Below are positions 24,999-33,716 of a stretch of 64,000 bases of DNA, piece by piece. The stretch is from Chloroflexota bacterium (GTDB taxonomy: Bacteria > Chloroflexota > Anaerolineae > Aggregatilineales > Phototrophicaceae). The stretch covers positions 1 through 64,000 of the forward strand of contig WTGJ01000022.1 of assembly GCA_011523615.1 (NCBI GenBank), read 5' to 3'. Position numbers and translations under genes: made by a program. Under the pieces are notes generated by a model. The model did not search any database. It was not told the DNA's origin and saw only the letters and a list, made by a program, of their open reading frames with translations. Each line of letters starts with the position of its first letter. Position 1 is the stretch's first letter.

Positions 24999-26915
24999 AT
25001 GCCCGAAATCATTCGCAACGAAGCGCGCACCATCGAAACCCACCCTACCCTTAAGGCGCTGGATGATGACGGGCGGATCGGCGGCTATCTCGTCGTTTGG
25101 GGTTCGCCACAACAGCGCGACTTGCAGGGCGAATTCTTCACACCGGAGACGGAACTGGGCTTGGATTGGTATGACCGCCGCCCCGTGCTCTACCACCACG
25201 GACAGGATGCTGCGCTGAAGAGCGCGCTCGTCGGCGTGCTGGAAGCCTTGCAGGTCGACGAGATCGGCCTCTGGGCAGAGGCGCAGCTGGATCGGCGCCT
25301 GCGTTATTTCCGCGCGTTGACCGAGTTGGTGCAGCGCGGCGCATTGGGCTGGTCTTCCGGTAGCCTGCCGCAGTTGCGCGAGGTCGCCAGCGATGGGCGC
25401 ATCCTGCGCTGGCCCATCGTCGAGGGCAGCCTCACTCCTACACCGGCGGAGCCGCGCCACACCGAGATTCAGAGCCTGAAGAGTGCCTACGCAGCCCTGG
25501 GCCTGGATAGTGCGCGCTGGATGCAACATGCCGGTTTGACGATCGAATCAAACGGAAAAGGAAACGCAATCATGAACCAGGAAATGAGCCAGACGAAGCA
25601 ACTGGCTGCCCAGGGCCATGTACCCATGGCCGGGGGCGCCCCCGAAAACGAGCATTCAACCCAGGAAGCGCCCCATTTCGCGGCTGAACCGGCCCGGTTC
25701 AGCCCGGAACCGGCCCGCAAGCACCTGCCGCTCGCGGTCCAGGCCAGCGCGCCGCGGGTCGGCAGCCCCTACGACGATCTGAGTGCGGTCGATTTGCTGC
25801 ATGGCTATGTCCTGCTCTCCGCCGGCCGTCAATTCCGTGGCGTGAGCGAGCGTTATGCCAACGCGCTGGCCCAGAAAGTGCTCGGCGCTGGCATGACGGC
25901 GCGCAAAGCGGACGAGTTGAGCCATTCCACGCAGACGAGCTTCGGTGACGAATGGGTGCCGGATCTTTGGAGCGCACAGGTTTGGCAACAAGCGCGGATG
26001 AACAACGTCATTTTGCCGCTCTTTCGCGCCATCGAGATGCCCAGCAACCCGTTTCACCTGCCGGTGGAAGGGGCGGACCCGACTGTCTACTACGTGCCGG
26101 AAACCACGGACGAGAGCCAATTGACACTGGATGCAGCCGCTTCGGCGATCCCGGATAGCAAGATCGGCACGAAGAAGTTGACGCTCACGGCGAGCAAACT
26201 GGCGTTGCGCGTTGGTTTCAGCGCCGAGCTGGTGGAGGATTCCATCGTCCCGGTGCTGCAGATGTTCCGCGAGCAGGCGCTGCGGGCGATCGCCGACAGC
26301 ATCGATTATACGTTGCTCAATGGCGATACCGCCGGTGGAAATGCCAACATCAACCGGCCCGGTTCGGCGTCAGCAGCGAACGCCCGCTACAAAGCCTTCG
26401 ATGGCTTGCGCAAGTTGCCCTTGGTCACCAACACCGCACATCGAGCGAACGCCAATGGTGCGCCGACGCTGGCCTTGCTGCGGCAGGCGCGCTTTTCCTT
26501 GCCCATCCGCTACTCCGCCCGACCGAGCGACCTGGTCTGGATCGTGGATGGCGGCAGTTACGCGAAATTCCTGAACATCAAGGAATTCCTGACGATGGAT
26601 CAGGCCGGCGCGGCTGCCACAGCACAGAGCGGGCAGATCGGCTTCGCGGATGGGGTGCCGGTGGTCGTCAGTGCGGAGATGCCCCTCACCGATGGCAGCA
26701 ACGGCAAGGTGCACAGCACAGCCAAAAACAACACCAGAGGCACGGCGCTCTGCGTCTACCGTCCGGGCTGGTATGTCGGTTATCGGCGTCGCATCGCCGT
26801 GAGCGTCGATTACCTGCCTTACTACGATTCCTACCAACTGACCACCACGGTGCGCCTCGCCTTCATGAACTACGACAACGACGTCGCGGCGGCGCTCATC
26901 AACATCGAGATATAG
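24999..26915 (+). CDS. HK97-type prohead protease fused to major capsid protein
   Basis: 638 aa. Residues 1-165 are a prohead (caudovirus) protease: GRIGGYLVVWGSPQQRDLQGE, the His in RPVLYHHGQDA and the Ser in RGALGWSSGSLP are at the expected catalytic positions. Residues about 185-250 form a Gln/Ala/Pro-rich linker comparable to a scaffolding delta domain. From about 300 the HK97-fold major capsid protein follows (FSAELVEDS, DYTLLNGDTAGG, TALCVYRPGWYVGYRRRIAVSVD). An internal ATG at 25572, preceded by AAGGAA at a 9-base distance, could produce a separate 447-aa capsid. The full frame is open and undamaged. It is followed by connector and tail genes in phage order. Confidence 0.87.
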   Translation: MPEIIRNEARTIETHPTLKALDDDGRIGGYLVVWGSPQQRDLQGEFFTPETELGLDWYDRRPVLYHHGQDAALKSALVGVLEALQVDEIGLWAEAQLDRRLRYFRALTELVQRGALGWSSGSLPQLREVASDGRILRWPIVEGSLTPTPAEPRHTEIQSLKSAYAALGLDSARWMQHAGLTIESNGKGNAIMNQEMSQTKQLAAQGHVPMAGGAPENEHSTQEAPHFAAEPARFSPEPARKHLPLAVQASAPRVGSPYDDLSAVDLLHGYVLLSAGRQFRGVSERYANALAQKVLGAGMTARKADELSHSTQTSFGDEWVPDLWSAQVWQQARMNNVILPLFRAIEMPSNPFHLPVEGADPTVYYVPETTDESQLTLDAAASAIPDSKIGTKKLTLTASKLALRVGFSAELVEDSIVPVLQMFREQALRAIADSIDYTLLNGDTAGGNANINRPGSASAANARYKAFDGLRKLPLVTNTAHRANANGAPTLALLRQARFSLPIRYSARPSDLVWIVDGGSYAKFLNIKEFLTMDQAGAAATAQSGQIGFADGVPVVVSAEMPLTDGSNGKVHSTAKNNTRGTALCVYRPGWYVGYRRRIAVSVDYLPYYDSYQLTTTVRLAFMNYDNDVAAALINIEI

Positions 26916-26939
26916 GCGAAAGAAAACGGGGAAGGGCCA

Positions 26940-26973
26940 GCCGTCCGGCCAGACGGCCGCTCTTCTCCTTTTT
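26940..26973 (+). terminator. Hairpin with T-run between capsid and connector genes
   Basis: GCCGTC (26940-26945) pairs with GACGGC (26952-26957) and is followed by CGCTCTTCTCCTTTTT. It could act as a partial terminator that keeps capsid expression above that of the downstream connector and tail genes. The stem is short. Confidence 0.4.
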
Positions 26974-27018
26974 CAAAGACAAGAGTCAGAGGCAAGAGAC
27001 TGAGGAGGAAAATCGAGG

Positions 27019-27828
27019 ATGTACACAGTGGTTACTTTGTATCAGTTGCGCGCGCAACTGGGCTTGCGCCCGAAAGAAACGGCCGACGATCACCGTCTGT
27101 TGTGGGCGTTGGGAGCGGCGACGCGTCATTGCGAGCGTTACACCGGGCGCAAGTTGTTGCCGGTGCATGCCACTCATTACCACGATGTCGATCGACGTCA
27201 TCCGAAGGAATTGTTGTTGGAGGACGATCTGCTCGAGTTGACGGGCGTCACCAATGGCGATGGTCGATCCATCCCGCTGTCGCAGTTGAGGCGCATCCCG
27301 AATGCGCGCCAGCCCGCAAGTGCGCTGCGCCTGAACAACGGCACGCAATTCGTCTACCGCGAAACGCCGTTGGCGGCGGTGGCCGTGGATGGAATCTGGG
27401 GCTGGCATGATGATTGGTCGCGGGCCTGGCGCGATACCGGCGTGCAAGTACAGGAAGACCCCCTCACCGCGGCGGCCGTCACGTTGACGGTGCCGGCTGA
27501 GGAAGAGAAAGTCGGCCGTGCGCCGCGTTTTCAGGTGGGGCAGTTGTTGCGCATCGGCGATGAGTATCTGCGTTTGCGCCAGATTACTGCAGTTCGCGAT
27601 GGCGGGCTCCTGCTCACCGTGACGCGGGGTGCGCAGGAGAGCCTGGCCAGCACGCATCGCGCGGGCAGCGCCATCCATCGCTACCATCCCCCCGATGACT
27701 TGACACAGGCAGTTTTGCAGCTGGCGGCCTGGCTGGTTCAAGTGCAACGGCAACTGGCTTCGCAGGATTTGCCACCGGCGATCCGCACCCTGTTGCGCGG
27801 TTTGCGGCGCACCGTAGTCCGCGTTTGA
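27019..27828 (+). CDS. Phage head-tail connector (gp6-like) protein
   Basis: 269 aa. The first 50 residues, LYQLRAQLGLRPKETADDHRLLWALGAATRHCERYTGRKL, are the helical signature of gp6-like connectors (DD..L..ALGAATRHCERYTGRK). The C-terminal helical part (DDLTQAVLQLAAWLVQVQRQL) completes it. The middle region, about 90-220, is an insertion with beta character that is longer than in typical 100-aa connectors. The protein would form the ring below the portal. A GAGGA ribosome site precedes the ATG. Confidence 0.75.
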   Translation: MYTVVTLYQLRAQLGLRPKETADDHRLLWALGAATRHCERYTGRKLLPVHATHYHDVDRRHPKELLLEDDLLELTGVTNGDGRSIPLSQLRRIPNARQPASALRLNNGTQFVYRETPLAAVAVDGIWGWHDDWSRAWRDTGVQVQEDPLTAAAVTLTVPAEEEKVGRAPRFQVGQLLRIGDEYLRLRQITAVRDGGLLLTVTRGAQESLASTHRAGSAIHRYHPPDDLTQAVLQLAAWLVQVQRQLASQDLPPAIRTLLRGLRRTVVRV

Positions 27829-27844
27829 GGGTGGGAGCGATCGC

Positions 27845-28318
27845 ATGACTGTCTTTCGCGCTGCGCTGACGGCTTTGGCTGCCCTCGAGTTGCCCGGGCT
27901 GCGCGCCAATTACGACCTGACCGAATTGCCGGAAACGTTATCGTCGGCGCAACTGCCGGCTTTGCTCACGCTGCCGGGAGAAACGCCGGATGGTGCGCTG
28001 AGTCGGCCCTTGTTTGGCAATCGCGCCGCTGGGTTTGAAGCCCAGGCCTTCCGCGGCAGCGCTGCCACCGTCACCCTCCATCCCTGGCATCTCCTGCTGC
28101 TCGCGCCGTTGGGGGAGGGCCTGGGCTTGCGATCGCACCTGCCGCGGCTGGTGGATCTGCTCGATGCCTACCTGGAAGCGATCGCCGTCGATCTGACGCT
28201 GGGCGGCCGGTTGTTGGAACCGACGCAGCTCGAGGTGGAGGTCGGTGTGTTTCCTTACGCGAGTGTGGCGTACCACGGCTGTCGCTTGCGCCATACCTGG
28301 AAGCTGGCGCTGGGATGA
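27845..28318 (+). CDS. Phage neck/tail-completion-like protein, unassigned
   Basis: 157 aa, placed between the connector and a tail protein. I do not recognise a specific family. It has a N-terminal FRAALTALAALELPGLRANYDL helix and a C-terminal LEVEVGVFPYASVAYHGCRLRHTWKL strand pair, compatible with head-tail stopper or tail-terminator folds. Position in the cassette, not sequence, supports that role. It begins 17 bases after the connector gene and overlaps the next gene by 4 bases (ATGA). Confidence 0.6.
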   Translation: MTVFRAALTALAALELPGLRANYDLTELPETLSSAQLPALLTLPGETPDGALSRPLFGNRAAGFEAQAFRGSAATVTLHPWHLLLLAPLGEGLGLRSHLPRLVDLLDAYLEAIAVDLTLGGRLLEPTQLEVEVGVFPYASVAYHGCRLRHTWKLALG

Positions 28319-29886
28319 GTGGCGATTTCAGCAATCGCGGCGAGTTCAGCAATCGCGGCGAGTTCGGCTACCGCATCGAATTGGATCGCGACGACGATGG
28401 TCAATTCGCTACCGATCTGAGCATGGCGGTCAGCGCGGTGACCTGGCGTTTGGGGATGGCCGCAGCGGGCGAACGCATGGCTGAACCGGCGTGGGCGGCG
28501 GTGCAATTGCGCAACGAAAGTCGCGCGCTCTCGCCGGAAGTATCAAAGCTTCCCTTAACGCCTGGCCTCGGCTTGCGCATCCGTTATGTCGATGAGGAGG
28601 GTCATTCGACGCCGCTCTTCGTGGGGCAGATTGCGCGGAACGAACCAGAAACGGGCAGCCATGGCAAACGACGCGCCACCCTCTACGCGGAAGATGCGCA
28701 GCAACCACTGCGAGAAAACGAAATCCATTTGCCGACGCAGGAGAGCGCACGCGCCGATGAAATCATCGCTGCCATTTTGGCCCATCTGCCGCTGCGGCGG
28801 CCGGCCCTGGCGGGCCATGCCATCCTGGGTCTGGCCGGGCACAATGCGCTCGGGGAAACGACGCGCTTGTTCAGCGTTGCGGCCGTTCCGCAGTCCTTTC
28901 AGCGTGGCCGTTCGCGCTTCGAACTGGTCAACGAACGCTGGTTGGCGGGCATCAGTGCCTGGGAGGCCATCCGCCGCATCGTCAACAGTGAGCGCGGGCG
29001 TTTCTATTTTGACCGTCGCGGCCGGGCGGTCTTCCTGCAACGTCATCATCTGCTGCGGCAGACTGAACCCACGACGCACCTGCGGGAAAACGCCGCTACA
29101 CTGGAGTACCGCCATGGCGACAGCATCATCAATGAATGGCAGGTGCGCTTGCAACCGCGCCGCCGGGGTGAACCGGGAACGGCGCTCTGGTCCACGCAGC
29201 GGCCGTTGCGCCTGGATGGGCACGCTGAGCTTCGTTTGCGCGTGCATTTTCGTGACGAGCTGGGCCGACGGGTGGCAGCCTTGCGGGTCGATGCGCCGCG
29301 CGCCGGGAAAGATTACCGTGCCACGCGCGATGCCGCCGGTAAAGGGCAGGACGTGACGGCTTTGATCGCCGTGCTCCTGCTGGAAAGAGCCGCCGATTCC
29401 GCGCTGTTGAGCTTGCACAACCTCGCCCCTCAGCCGCTGTTTGTGCAGCTGAGCTTGCGCGGGACGCCCATCTGGGAAGAGGCGCCCTTGACGGTGGTGG
29501 CGCGCGATGGCCGCAGCGTAGCGCGCTTCGGCCGCCGCCCGCAAACGCTGGAACATTTGGCGCTCAATGATGCGGAGGTCGCTCATCAGCTGGCTTGTTT
29601 TGAGCTGCCGCAAAGCACGGAAATGCGCGGCGTGTTTCGCTCGATCACCCTGAATCAGCGCGAGCAACTGCCCCTGATCCTCCAGCACAGCCTCTTCGAT
29701 GCGGTGCGGATCACGGATGAACAGAGCGGGCACAGCGCAGCTTATTGCATCGTGGCGGAAGAACATGAAGTGACGCACGGCGGTCAGCGCCATCAATGCC
29801 GTTGGTGGTTGGAACCGGCGCATACGGCGCATTTCGCCACCCTCGGCAGCAGCCGCTTGGCTGATGAACCGCTGCTCGCTTATTGA
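28315..29886 (+). CDS. Phage tail protein (siphovirus ReqiPepy6 gp37-like)
   Basis: 523 aa. The N-terminus carries a duplicated GEFSNR/GDFSNR hexapeptide, then FGYRIELDRDDDGQF and a beta-rich domain. The middle (LVNERWLAGISAWEAIRRIVNSERGRFYFDRRGRAVFLQRHHLL) resembles baseplate/tail-spike hub proteins that process coordinates along a phage tail tip. The C-terminal part includes VRITDEQSGHSAAYCIVAEEHEV. It overlaps the previous gene and precedes a probable fibre protein. No tape-measure or tail-tube gene lies between connector and tail tip, which is unusual for a full siphovirus tail. Confidence 0.62.
   Translation: MSGDFSNRGEFSNRGEFGYRIELDRDDDGQFATDLSMAVSAVTWRLGMAAAGERMAEPAWAAVQLRNESRALSPEVSKLPLTPGLGLRIRYVDEEGHSTPLFVGQIARNEPETGSHGKRRATLYAEDAQQPLRENEIHLPTQESARADEIIAAILAHLPLRRPALAGHAILGLAGHNALGETTRLFSVAAVPQSFQRGRSRFELVNERWLAGISAWEAIRRIVNSERGRFYFDRRGRAVFLQRHHLLRQTEPTTHLRENAATLEYRHGDSIINEWQVRLQPRRRGEPGTALWSTQRPLRLDGHAELRLRVHFRDELGRRVAALRVDAPRAGKDYRATRDAAGKGQDVTALIAVLLLERAADSALLSLHNLAPQPLFVQLSLRGTPIWEEAPLTVVARDGRSVARFGRRPQTLEHLALNDAEVAHQLACFELPQSTEMRGVFRSITLNQREQLPLILQHSLFDAVRITDEQSGHSAAYCIVAEEHEVTHGGQRHQCRWWLEPAHTAHFATLGSSRLADEPLLAY
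28327..28362 (+). repeat. Perfect 18-bp tandem duplication in a tail gene
   Basis: The 18-base unit at 28327-28344 is repeated exactly at 28345-28362 and keeps frame, adding six residues near the protein N-terminus. Confidence 0.9.
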
Positions 29887-29908
29887 AGCATGAAACGAAG
29901 GAGTACGT

Positions 29909-30412
29909 ATGAACTGGCAAGACCCCAAAACATGGAACACCGGCGATCTGCTCACCGCGCAGGACATGAACGCTCAACTGCGGGATAACCTGCGTTACTT
30001 GAAAGATCTGCCATATGTGCAACAAACCATCCGCCGCAACTCGAATTACACGACCAGCAGCCGGAGCTTTGTCGATATCGATGGCAGCAACCTCTCGCTC
30101 ACATTGCGTTTGGCCGGTGCGGTGATGGTCGGATTCCTGGGCACGTTTCAGATGGATCGTTCTGCGCAAGTTTGTTTGGATTTATTGGTGGATGGGGTGC
30201 GCCTGGGCAACGAACGCGGCATCTCCTGCCTTCATTTCTCGAATTCCAATGTGACGCAGAGCTTCACTTTTACCTTCCTGCGCGATCAACTGGCCGCCGG
30301 GGAGCATACGTTTCGTCTGCAATGGCGGGTATCCAGTGGCAGGGCAACGCTCTTCGCCGCGGCCGGCACCAATGATCCGCCGATCTTTTTCTGGCTGCGG
30401 GCTTTGCCTTAG
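29909..30412 (+). CDS. Phage tail/fibre-associated protein
   Basis: 167 aa. WQDPKTWNTGDLLTAQDMNAQLRDNLRYLK at the N-terminus is a widespread phage motif found at the start of tail-fibre or virion-associated proteins, where it forms a trimerising or attachment helix. The remainder, with NYTTSSRSFVDIDGSNLSLTL and a terminal ATLFAAAGTNDPPIFFWLRALP, looks like a beta-sandwich. A GAAGGAG ribosome site precedes the ATG. Its 3' end overlaps the convergent adenine deaminase gene by 4 bases, marking the end of the cassette. Confidence 0.7.
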   Translation: MNWQDPKTWNTGDLLTAQDMNAQLRDNLRYLKDLPYVQQTIRRNSNYTTSSRSFVDIDGSNLSLTLRLAGAVMVGFLGTFQMDRSAQVCLDLLVDGVRLGNERGISCLHFSNSNVTQSFTFTFLRDQLAAGEHTFRLQWRVSSGRATLFAAAGTNDPPIFFWLRALP

Positions 30413-32211
30413 TCGGAATCGACGATCCAGGGGGTGTGTTCGAAGCGCGTCACATCCAGCAAGCCCTGGTCTGTGATGCGCAGTTCCGGGATGACGGCTA
30501 GGGCGAGCAGGCTGAATTGCATGAAGGCGTTGTTCAACGGACAACCGCAGGCAGCCATCGCCTCGATCAGCGCCGCCGATTGAGCGGCGACGACCGCTGC
30601 CGGTTCCAGGGACATCAAACCACCCAGCGGTAAGGGGATGAGCGCACGTTCCGCGCCATCCCGAAAGACCACCGCGCCACCCCCCACATCCACCAGCCGG
30701 GCGCTGGCCACGGCCATCGCTTCGGGGTTCGTCCCCATCACGATCAAGTGGTGGCAATCGTGGGCGATGCTGCTGGCGACGGCGCAATCGCCACGCAGGC
30801 CGAAACCACCCACAAAGCCATTGACGATCGCACCGCTGCCATGGTGGCGTTCGATGAGCGAAAGGTGGGCGATATCCTGCGTCTCATCGAGGCGGATCTG
30901 CCCTTCCCGCACGGGCAGCCGCGCCTGGCGACGCGCCGTCGGCGCCTGATTCTCGATGACGCCGATGACGTTCACGAGGCAGGAATCGCCACGGGCGGCA
31001 GTCAAAAATTCCGCGGCGCTCGGCAACGCGCCAACGTGCATCGATTGCAGGAAGCGTTCGGGATGGGTGAAGGCCGGCAAAGGCGCGCGCATCTGCCCCT
31101 GTTCCGCCAGCAATTGCCCGCGTGCATAGACGGCATCGACGCGAAATTCTGCCAGGTCCGGCACCAAGAGGATATCCGCGCTGCGACCGGGAGTGATGCT
31201 GCCCAGCTCGCGCTCCAGGCCGAAATGCTGTGCCGGGTTGAGCGTGACCAGCTGGATCGCTTGCAAGGGTTCACAGCCGCAAGCGATGGCGTGGCGCAGG
31301 ACGCGGTCCATATGCCCCTCGTCGACGAGGGTGGCGGCGTGTGCATCGTCGGTGCAGAGGATGAAGGAGCGCGAATCCAGCCCATCACCCGTGGGCAGGA
31401 TGGCGGGGATTTGCGCTTCTATGTCATACCAGGCGGAACCGTAGCGCAGCATCGGCCGTTGGCCGCGGCGCGCGCGGGCGATGGCGTCTGCTCGGCGCGT
31501 GTTTTCGTGGTCGTCGGCCGGCCCGCTGGCGACATACGCGTGGAAGGCGCGCCCGAGGTCCGGGCTGGCGTAATGCCCGCCGACGGTTTTGCCCGCGCGC
31601 AGGGTGGCGGCGACCATCGCATGGGGATCCGCCGCGCCGGCCACCAGGCCGGGGAAATTCATCATCTCACCCAGGCCGATGATGCCTTCCCAGGCGAGCG
31701 CGGCTTCGATTTCGGCGGCTGTGATGGTGGCGCCGGCACGCTCCAACCCCGGCGCAGAAGGAATGCAGGAAGGTAACTGCAAGTAGAAGGCGATGGGTTG
31801 CTGGCGCGCTTCCGCCAACATCAGTTCCACGCCCGCCATGCCGAATACGTTGGCCATCTCGTGCGGGTCGGCAAAAACGGCCGTCGTGCCGTGGGGAATC
31901 ACGGCGCGCGCGTATTCGGTGACGCTCAGCATGCTGCTTTCGACGTGCATGTGGGCGTCCAGCAATCCGGGCACGAGGCAGCGCCCGGCCGCGTCGACGA
32001 TTTCGGTTTCATCGCCGATGCAATGGCCAAGATCTTCACCCACGGCGGCGATGCGGCCCTGGCAGATGGCGACATCGGTATGGGGGATCAGTTCGCGCGT
32101 GTGGGTATTGACCCAGCGTCCGTTGCGGATCAGCAAATCAGCCGCTTGCCGGCCCATGGCGACATCGGCGAGCGTTTGCGTCAGTTCATGCCAGGGACGC
32201 AGGGCGGCCAT
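30409..32211 (-). CDS. ade: Adenine deaminase
   Basis: 600 aa, the normal length for bacterial Ade. It hydrolyses adenine to hypoxanthine and ammonia in purine salvage. The amidohydrolase metal site is VPGLLDAHMHVESSM; GTTAVFADPHEMANVFG, IPSAPGLE, the FILCTDDAHAATL acidic ligand and the C-terminal GFGLRGDCAVASSIAHDCHHLIVMG are all characteristic. The gene is intact and monocistronic, ending in the last codon of the phage fibre gene on the other strand. Confidence 0.95.
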   Translation of the reverse strand: MAALRPWHELTQTLADVAMGRQAADLLIRNGRWVNTHTRELIPHTDVAICQGRIAAVGEDLGHCIGDETEIVDAAGRCLVPGLLDAHMHVESSMLSVTEYARAVIPHGTTAVFADPHEMANVFGMAGVELMLAEARQQPIAFYLQLPSCIPSAPGLERAGATITAAEIEAALAWEGIIGLGEMMNFPGLVAGAADPHAMVAATLRAGKTVGGHYASPDLGRAFHAYVASGPADDHENTRRADAIARARRGQRPMLRYGSAWYDIEAQIPAILPTGDGLDSRSFILCTDDAHAATLVDEGHMDRVLRHAIACGCEPLQAIQLVTLNPAQHFGLERELGSITPGRSADILLVPDLAEFRVDAVYARGQLLAEQGQMRAPLPAFTHPERFLQSMHVGALPSAAEFLTAARGDSCLVNVIGVIENQAPTARRQARLPVREGQIRLDETQDIAHLSLIERHHGSGAIVNGFVGGFGLRGDCAVASSIAHDCHHLIVMGTNPEAMAVASARLVDVGGGAVVFRDGAERALIPLPLGGLMSLEPAAVVAAQSAALIEAMAACGCPLNNAFMQFSLLALAVIPELRITDQGLLDVTRFEHTPWIVDSD

Positions 32212-32238
32212 CGTTCAATTCGGGCCGGTAGCGGAAAT

Positions 32239-32318
32239 GGGGCAGGTGGGATTCGAACCCACACGCCCGGAGGCGGGAGATTTTAAGTCACCTGCGTCTG
32301 CCATTCCGCCACTGCCCC
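32239..32318 (-). tRNA. tRNA-Leu (UAA)
   Basis: An 80-base cloverleaf without encoded CCA. The acceptor stem is GGGGCAG/CTGCCCC, the T arm GTGGG-TTCGAAT-CCCAC, the long variable arm CGCC-TCCG-GGCG (type II tRNA), and the anticodon loop CTTAAAA gives UAA. The anticodon stem GGTGA/TCTCC contains one U-U mismatch in the middle, which is unusual but tolerable. Confidence 0.93.
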
Positions 32319-32339
32319 AATTGCTGCAGGTTTTGCCGC

Positions 32340-32726
32340 TCATTCACTCAGGCGCGCGATGTATTCGATCTCCACCAAAGCGCCCAGCGGCAGACCCGCC
32401 ACGGCAAAGGTCGAGCGCGCCGGTGGCGATGCGCCGAAATGCTGCGCGTAGACTTCGTTCATGGCCGCGAAATCGCCGATGTCTTGCAAGAAGACGGAAG
32501 TCTTGACGACATCCTCCAGCTGGGCGCCCGCCGCTTCCAGCACGGCGCGGATGTTGCGGAAGACCTGAGCCGTTTGCTCCTCGATGCCGCCGGAGACGAG
32601 TTGCTGGCTGGCCGGATCCAGCCCGACCTGGCCCGCGCCAAAAAGCCAGCCATCACGGACGATGGCCTGCGAATAAGGCCCGGCCGCCTCTGGCGCTTGT
32701 TTTGTATAGATGACCTGGTTTCCCAT
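32340..32726 (-). CDS. ridA: RidA-family imine/enamine deaminase
   Basis: 128 aa from the ATG at 32726 (GGGGAA upstream); an ATG four codons earlier at 32738 is possible. YTKQAPEAAGPYSQAIVRDGWLFGAGQ, QTAQVFRNIRAVLEAAGAQLEDVVKTSVFLQD and the C-terminal PARSTFAVAGLPLGALVEIEYIA are the three RidA signature blocks; the conserved Arg of PARSTF binds the carboxylate. The enzyme hydrolyses reactive enamines such as 2-aminoacrylate released by PLP enzymes. It is a single-gene unit next to the tRNA. Confidence 0.93.
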   Translation of the reverse strand: MGNQVIYTKQAPEAAGPYSQAIVRDGWLFGAGQVGLDPASQQLVSGGIEEQTAQVFRNIRAVLEAAGAQLEDVVKTSVFLQDIGDFAAMNEVYAQHFGASPPARSTFAVAGLPLGALVEIEYIARLSE

Positions 32727-32834
32727 CTTGTTCCCCATCCATTGTCAATATCTTGGTGCGGGCCGCATTTGCGCACCGATTGCGCTTCATGATAGCATAA
32801 GTTCAGCCGTTCGCTTTCTTCTTAGGGGTGCCGC

Positions 32835-33716
32835 ATGAAGCTGGGTGTTGTGTTCCCGCAGACCGAAATCAGCGCCGACCCGGGTGCCGTTCGTGCCTAT
32901 GCCGAGACGGCCGATGCCCTGGGTTACGATTATTTGCTGGCCTATGATCACGTTTTGGGTGCGAATCCGCATCGGCCGGGAGGTTGGGCCGGCCGCCCTT
33001 ATGATTACCAAGACATGTTCCATGAAATCTTCGTCCTGTTCGGTTACCTGGCGGGCATCACCGAGCGCTTGCAACTGGTCAGCGGCATCGTGATCGCCCC
33101 CCAACGGCAAACGGCCTTGCTCGCCAAACAGGCCGCCGCCATCGATGTGCTCAGCGGCGGGCGTTTGATCCTGGGCCTTGGCATCGGCTGGAACGAAGTA
33201 GAATACGAAGCGTTGGGCATGAATTTTCACGACCGCGGGCGCCGCGTCGAGGAGCAGGTGGAGTTGATGCGCGCCCTCTGGACGGAGCGCCTCGTCGATT
33301 TCCAGGGCCAATACCATCGCATCCCGGACGCCGGCTTGCATCCCTTGCCGCTGCAACGGCCGATCCCCATCTGGTTTGGCGGCGGCGCCGAACGAGCGCT
33401 GCGGCGGATGGCCCGCATCGGTGATGGCTGGCTGGCGACCGGGATGGATCTGGCTGACCTGCGGGATAAACTGGCGCGCTTGCGGGGATTCCTCTCGGAA
33501 GCGGGGCGTGAGGAGGCGGAATTTGGCGTGGAGATGCGCTTCAACCTGGGTGCAGTGGCGCGGGGAGCTTGGGCGGAACGAGTGACGACCTTGCGGGCCA
33601 TGGGCGCGACGATGGTGAGTTGCGACACGATGAACATGGGCCTGGTTCATCCGGACGAGCACATCGCCACCATCCGCGCGTTCTATGAGGAGGTGAGTGC
33701 AGGGGCGGATGGTTGA
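32835..33716 (+). CDS. LLM-class (F420-dependent type) oxidoreductase
   Basis: 293 aa. The luciferase-like TIM barrel is shown by MKLGVVFPQTE, ADALGYDYLLAYDHVLG, RLQLVSGIVIAPQRQTALLAKQAAAIDVLSGGRLILGLGIGW and PLPLQRPIPIWFGGGAERALRRMARIGDGWL. This subgroup normally uses coenzyme F420, which supports a Chloroflexota- or Actinomycetota-like host; FMN cannot be excluded. It is the first gene of a run with a glycosyltransferase (8-base overlap) and an SDR. Confidence 0.85.
   Translation: MKLGVVFPQTEISADPGAVRAYAETADALGYDYLLAYDHVLGANPHRPGGWAGRPYDYQDMFHEIFVLFGYLAGITERLQLVSGIVIAPQRQTALLAKQAAAIDVLSGGRLILGLGIGWNEVEYEALGMNFHDRGRRVEEQVELMRALWTERLVDFQGQYHRIPDAGLHPLPLQRPIPIWFGGGAERALRRMARIGDGWLATGMDLADLRDKLARLRGFLSEAGREEAEFGVEMRFNLGAVARGAWAERVTTLRAMGATMVSCDTMNMGLVHPDEHIATIRAFYEEVSAGADG

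Noticed and set aside
24999-26915. Encapsulin nanocompartment instead of phage capsid
   Set aside because: An attached prohead protease, a portal and connector/tail genes point to a tailed-phage head, and no cargo gene is adjacent.
32239-32318. tRNA-Leu as integration site for the phage genes
   Set aside because: No integrase and no repeated tRNA 3' end was seen, and the adenine deaminase gene separates it from the phage cassette.
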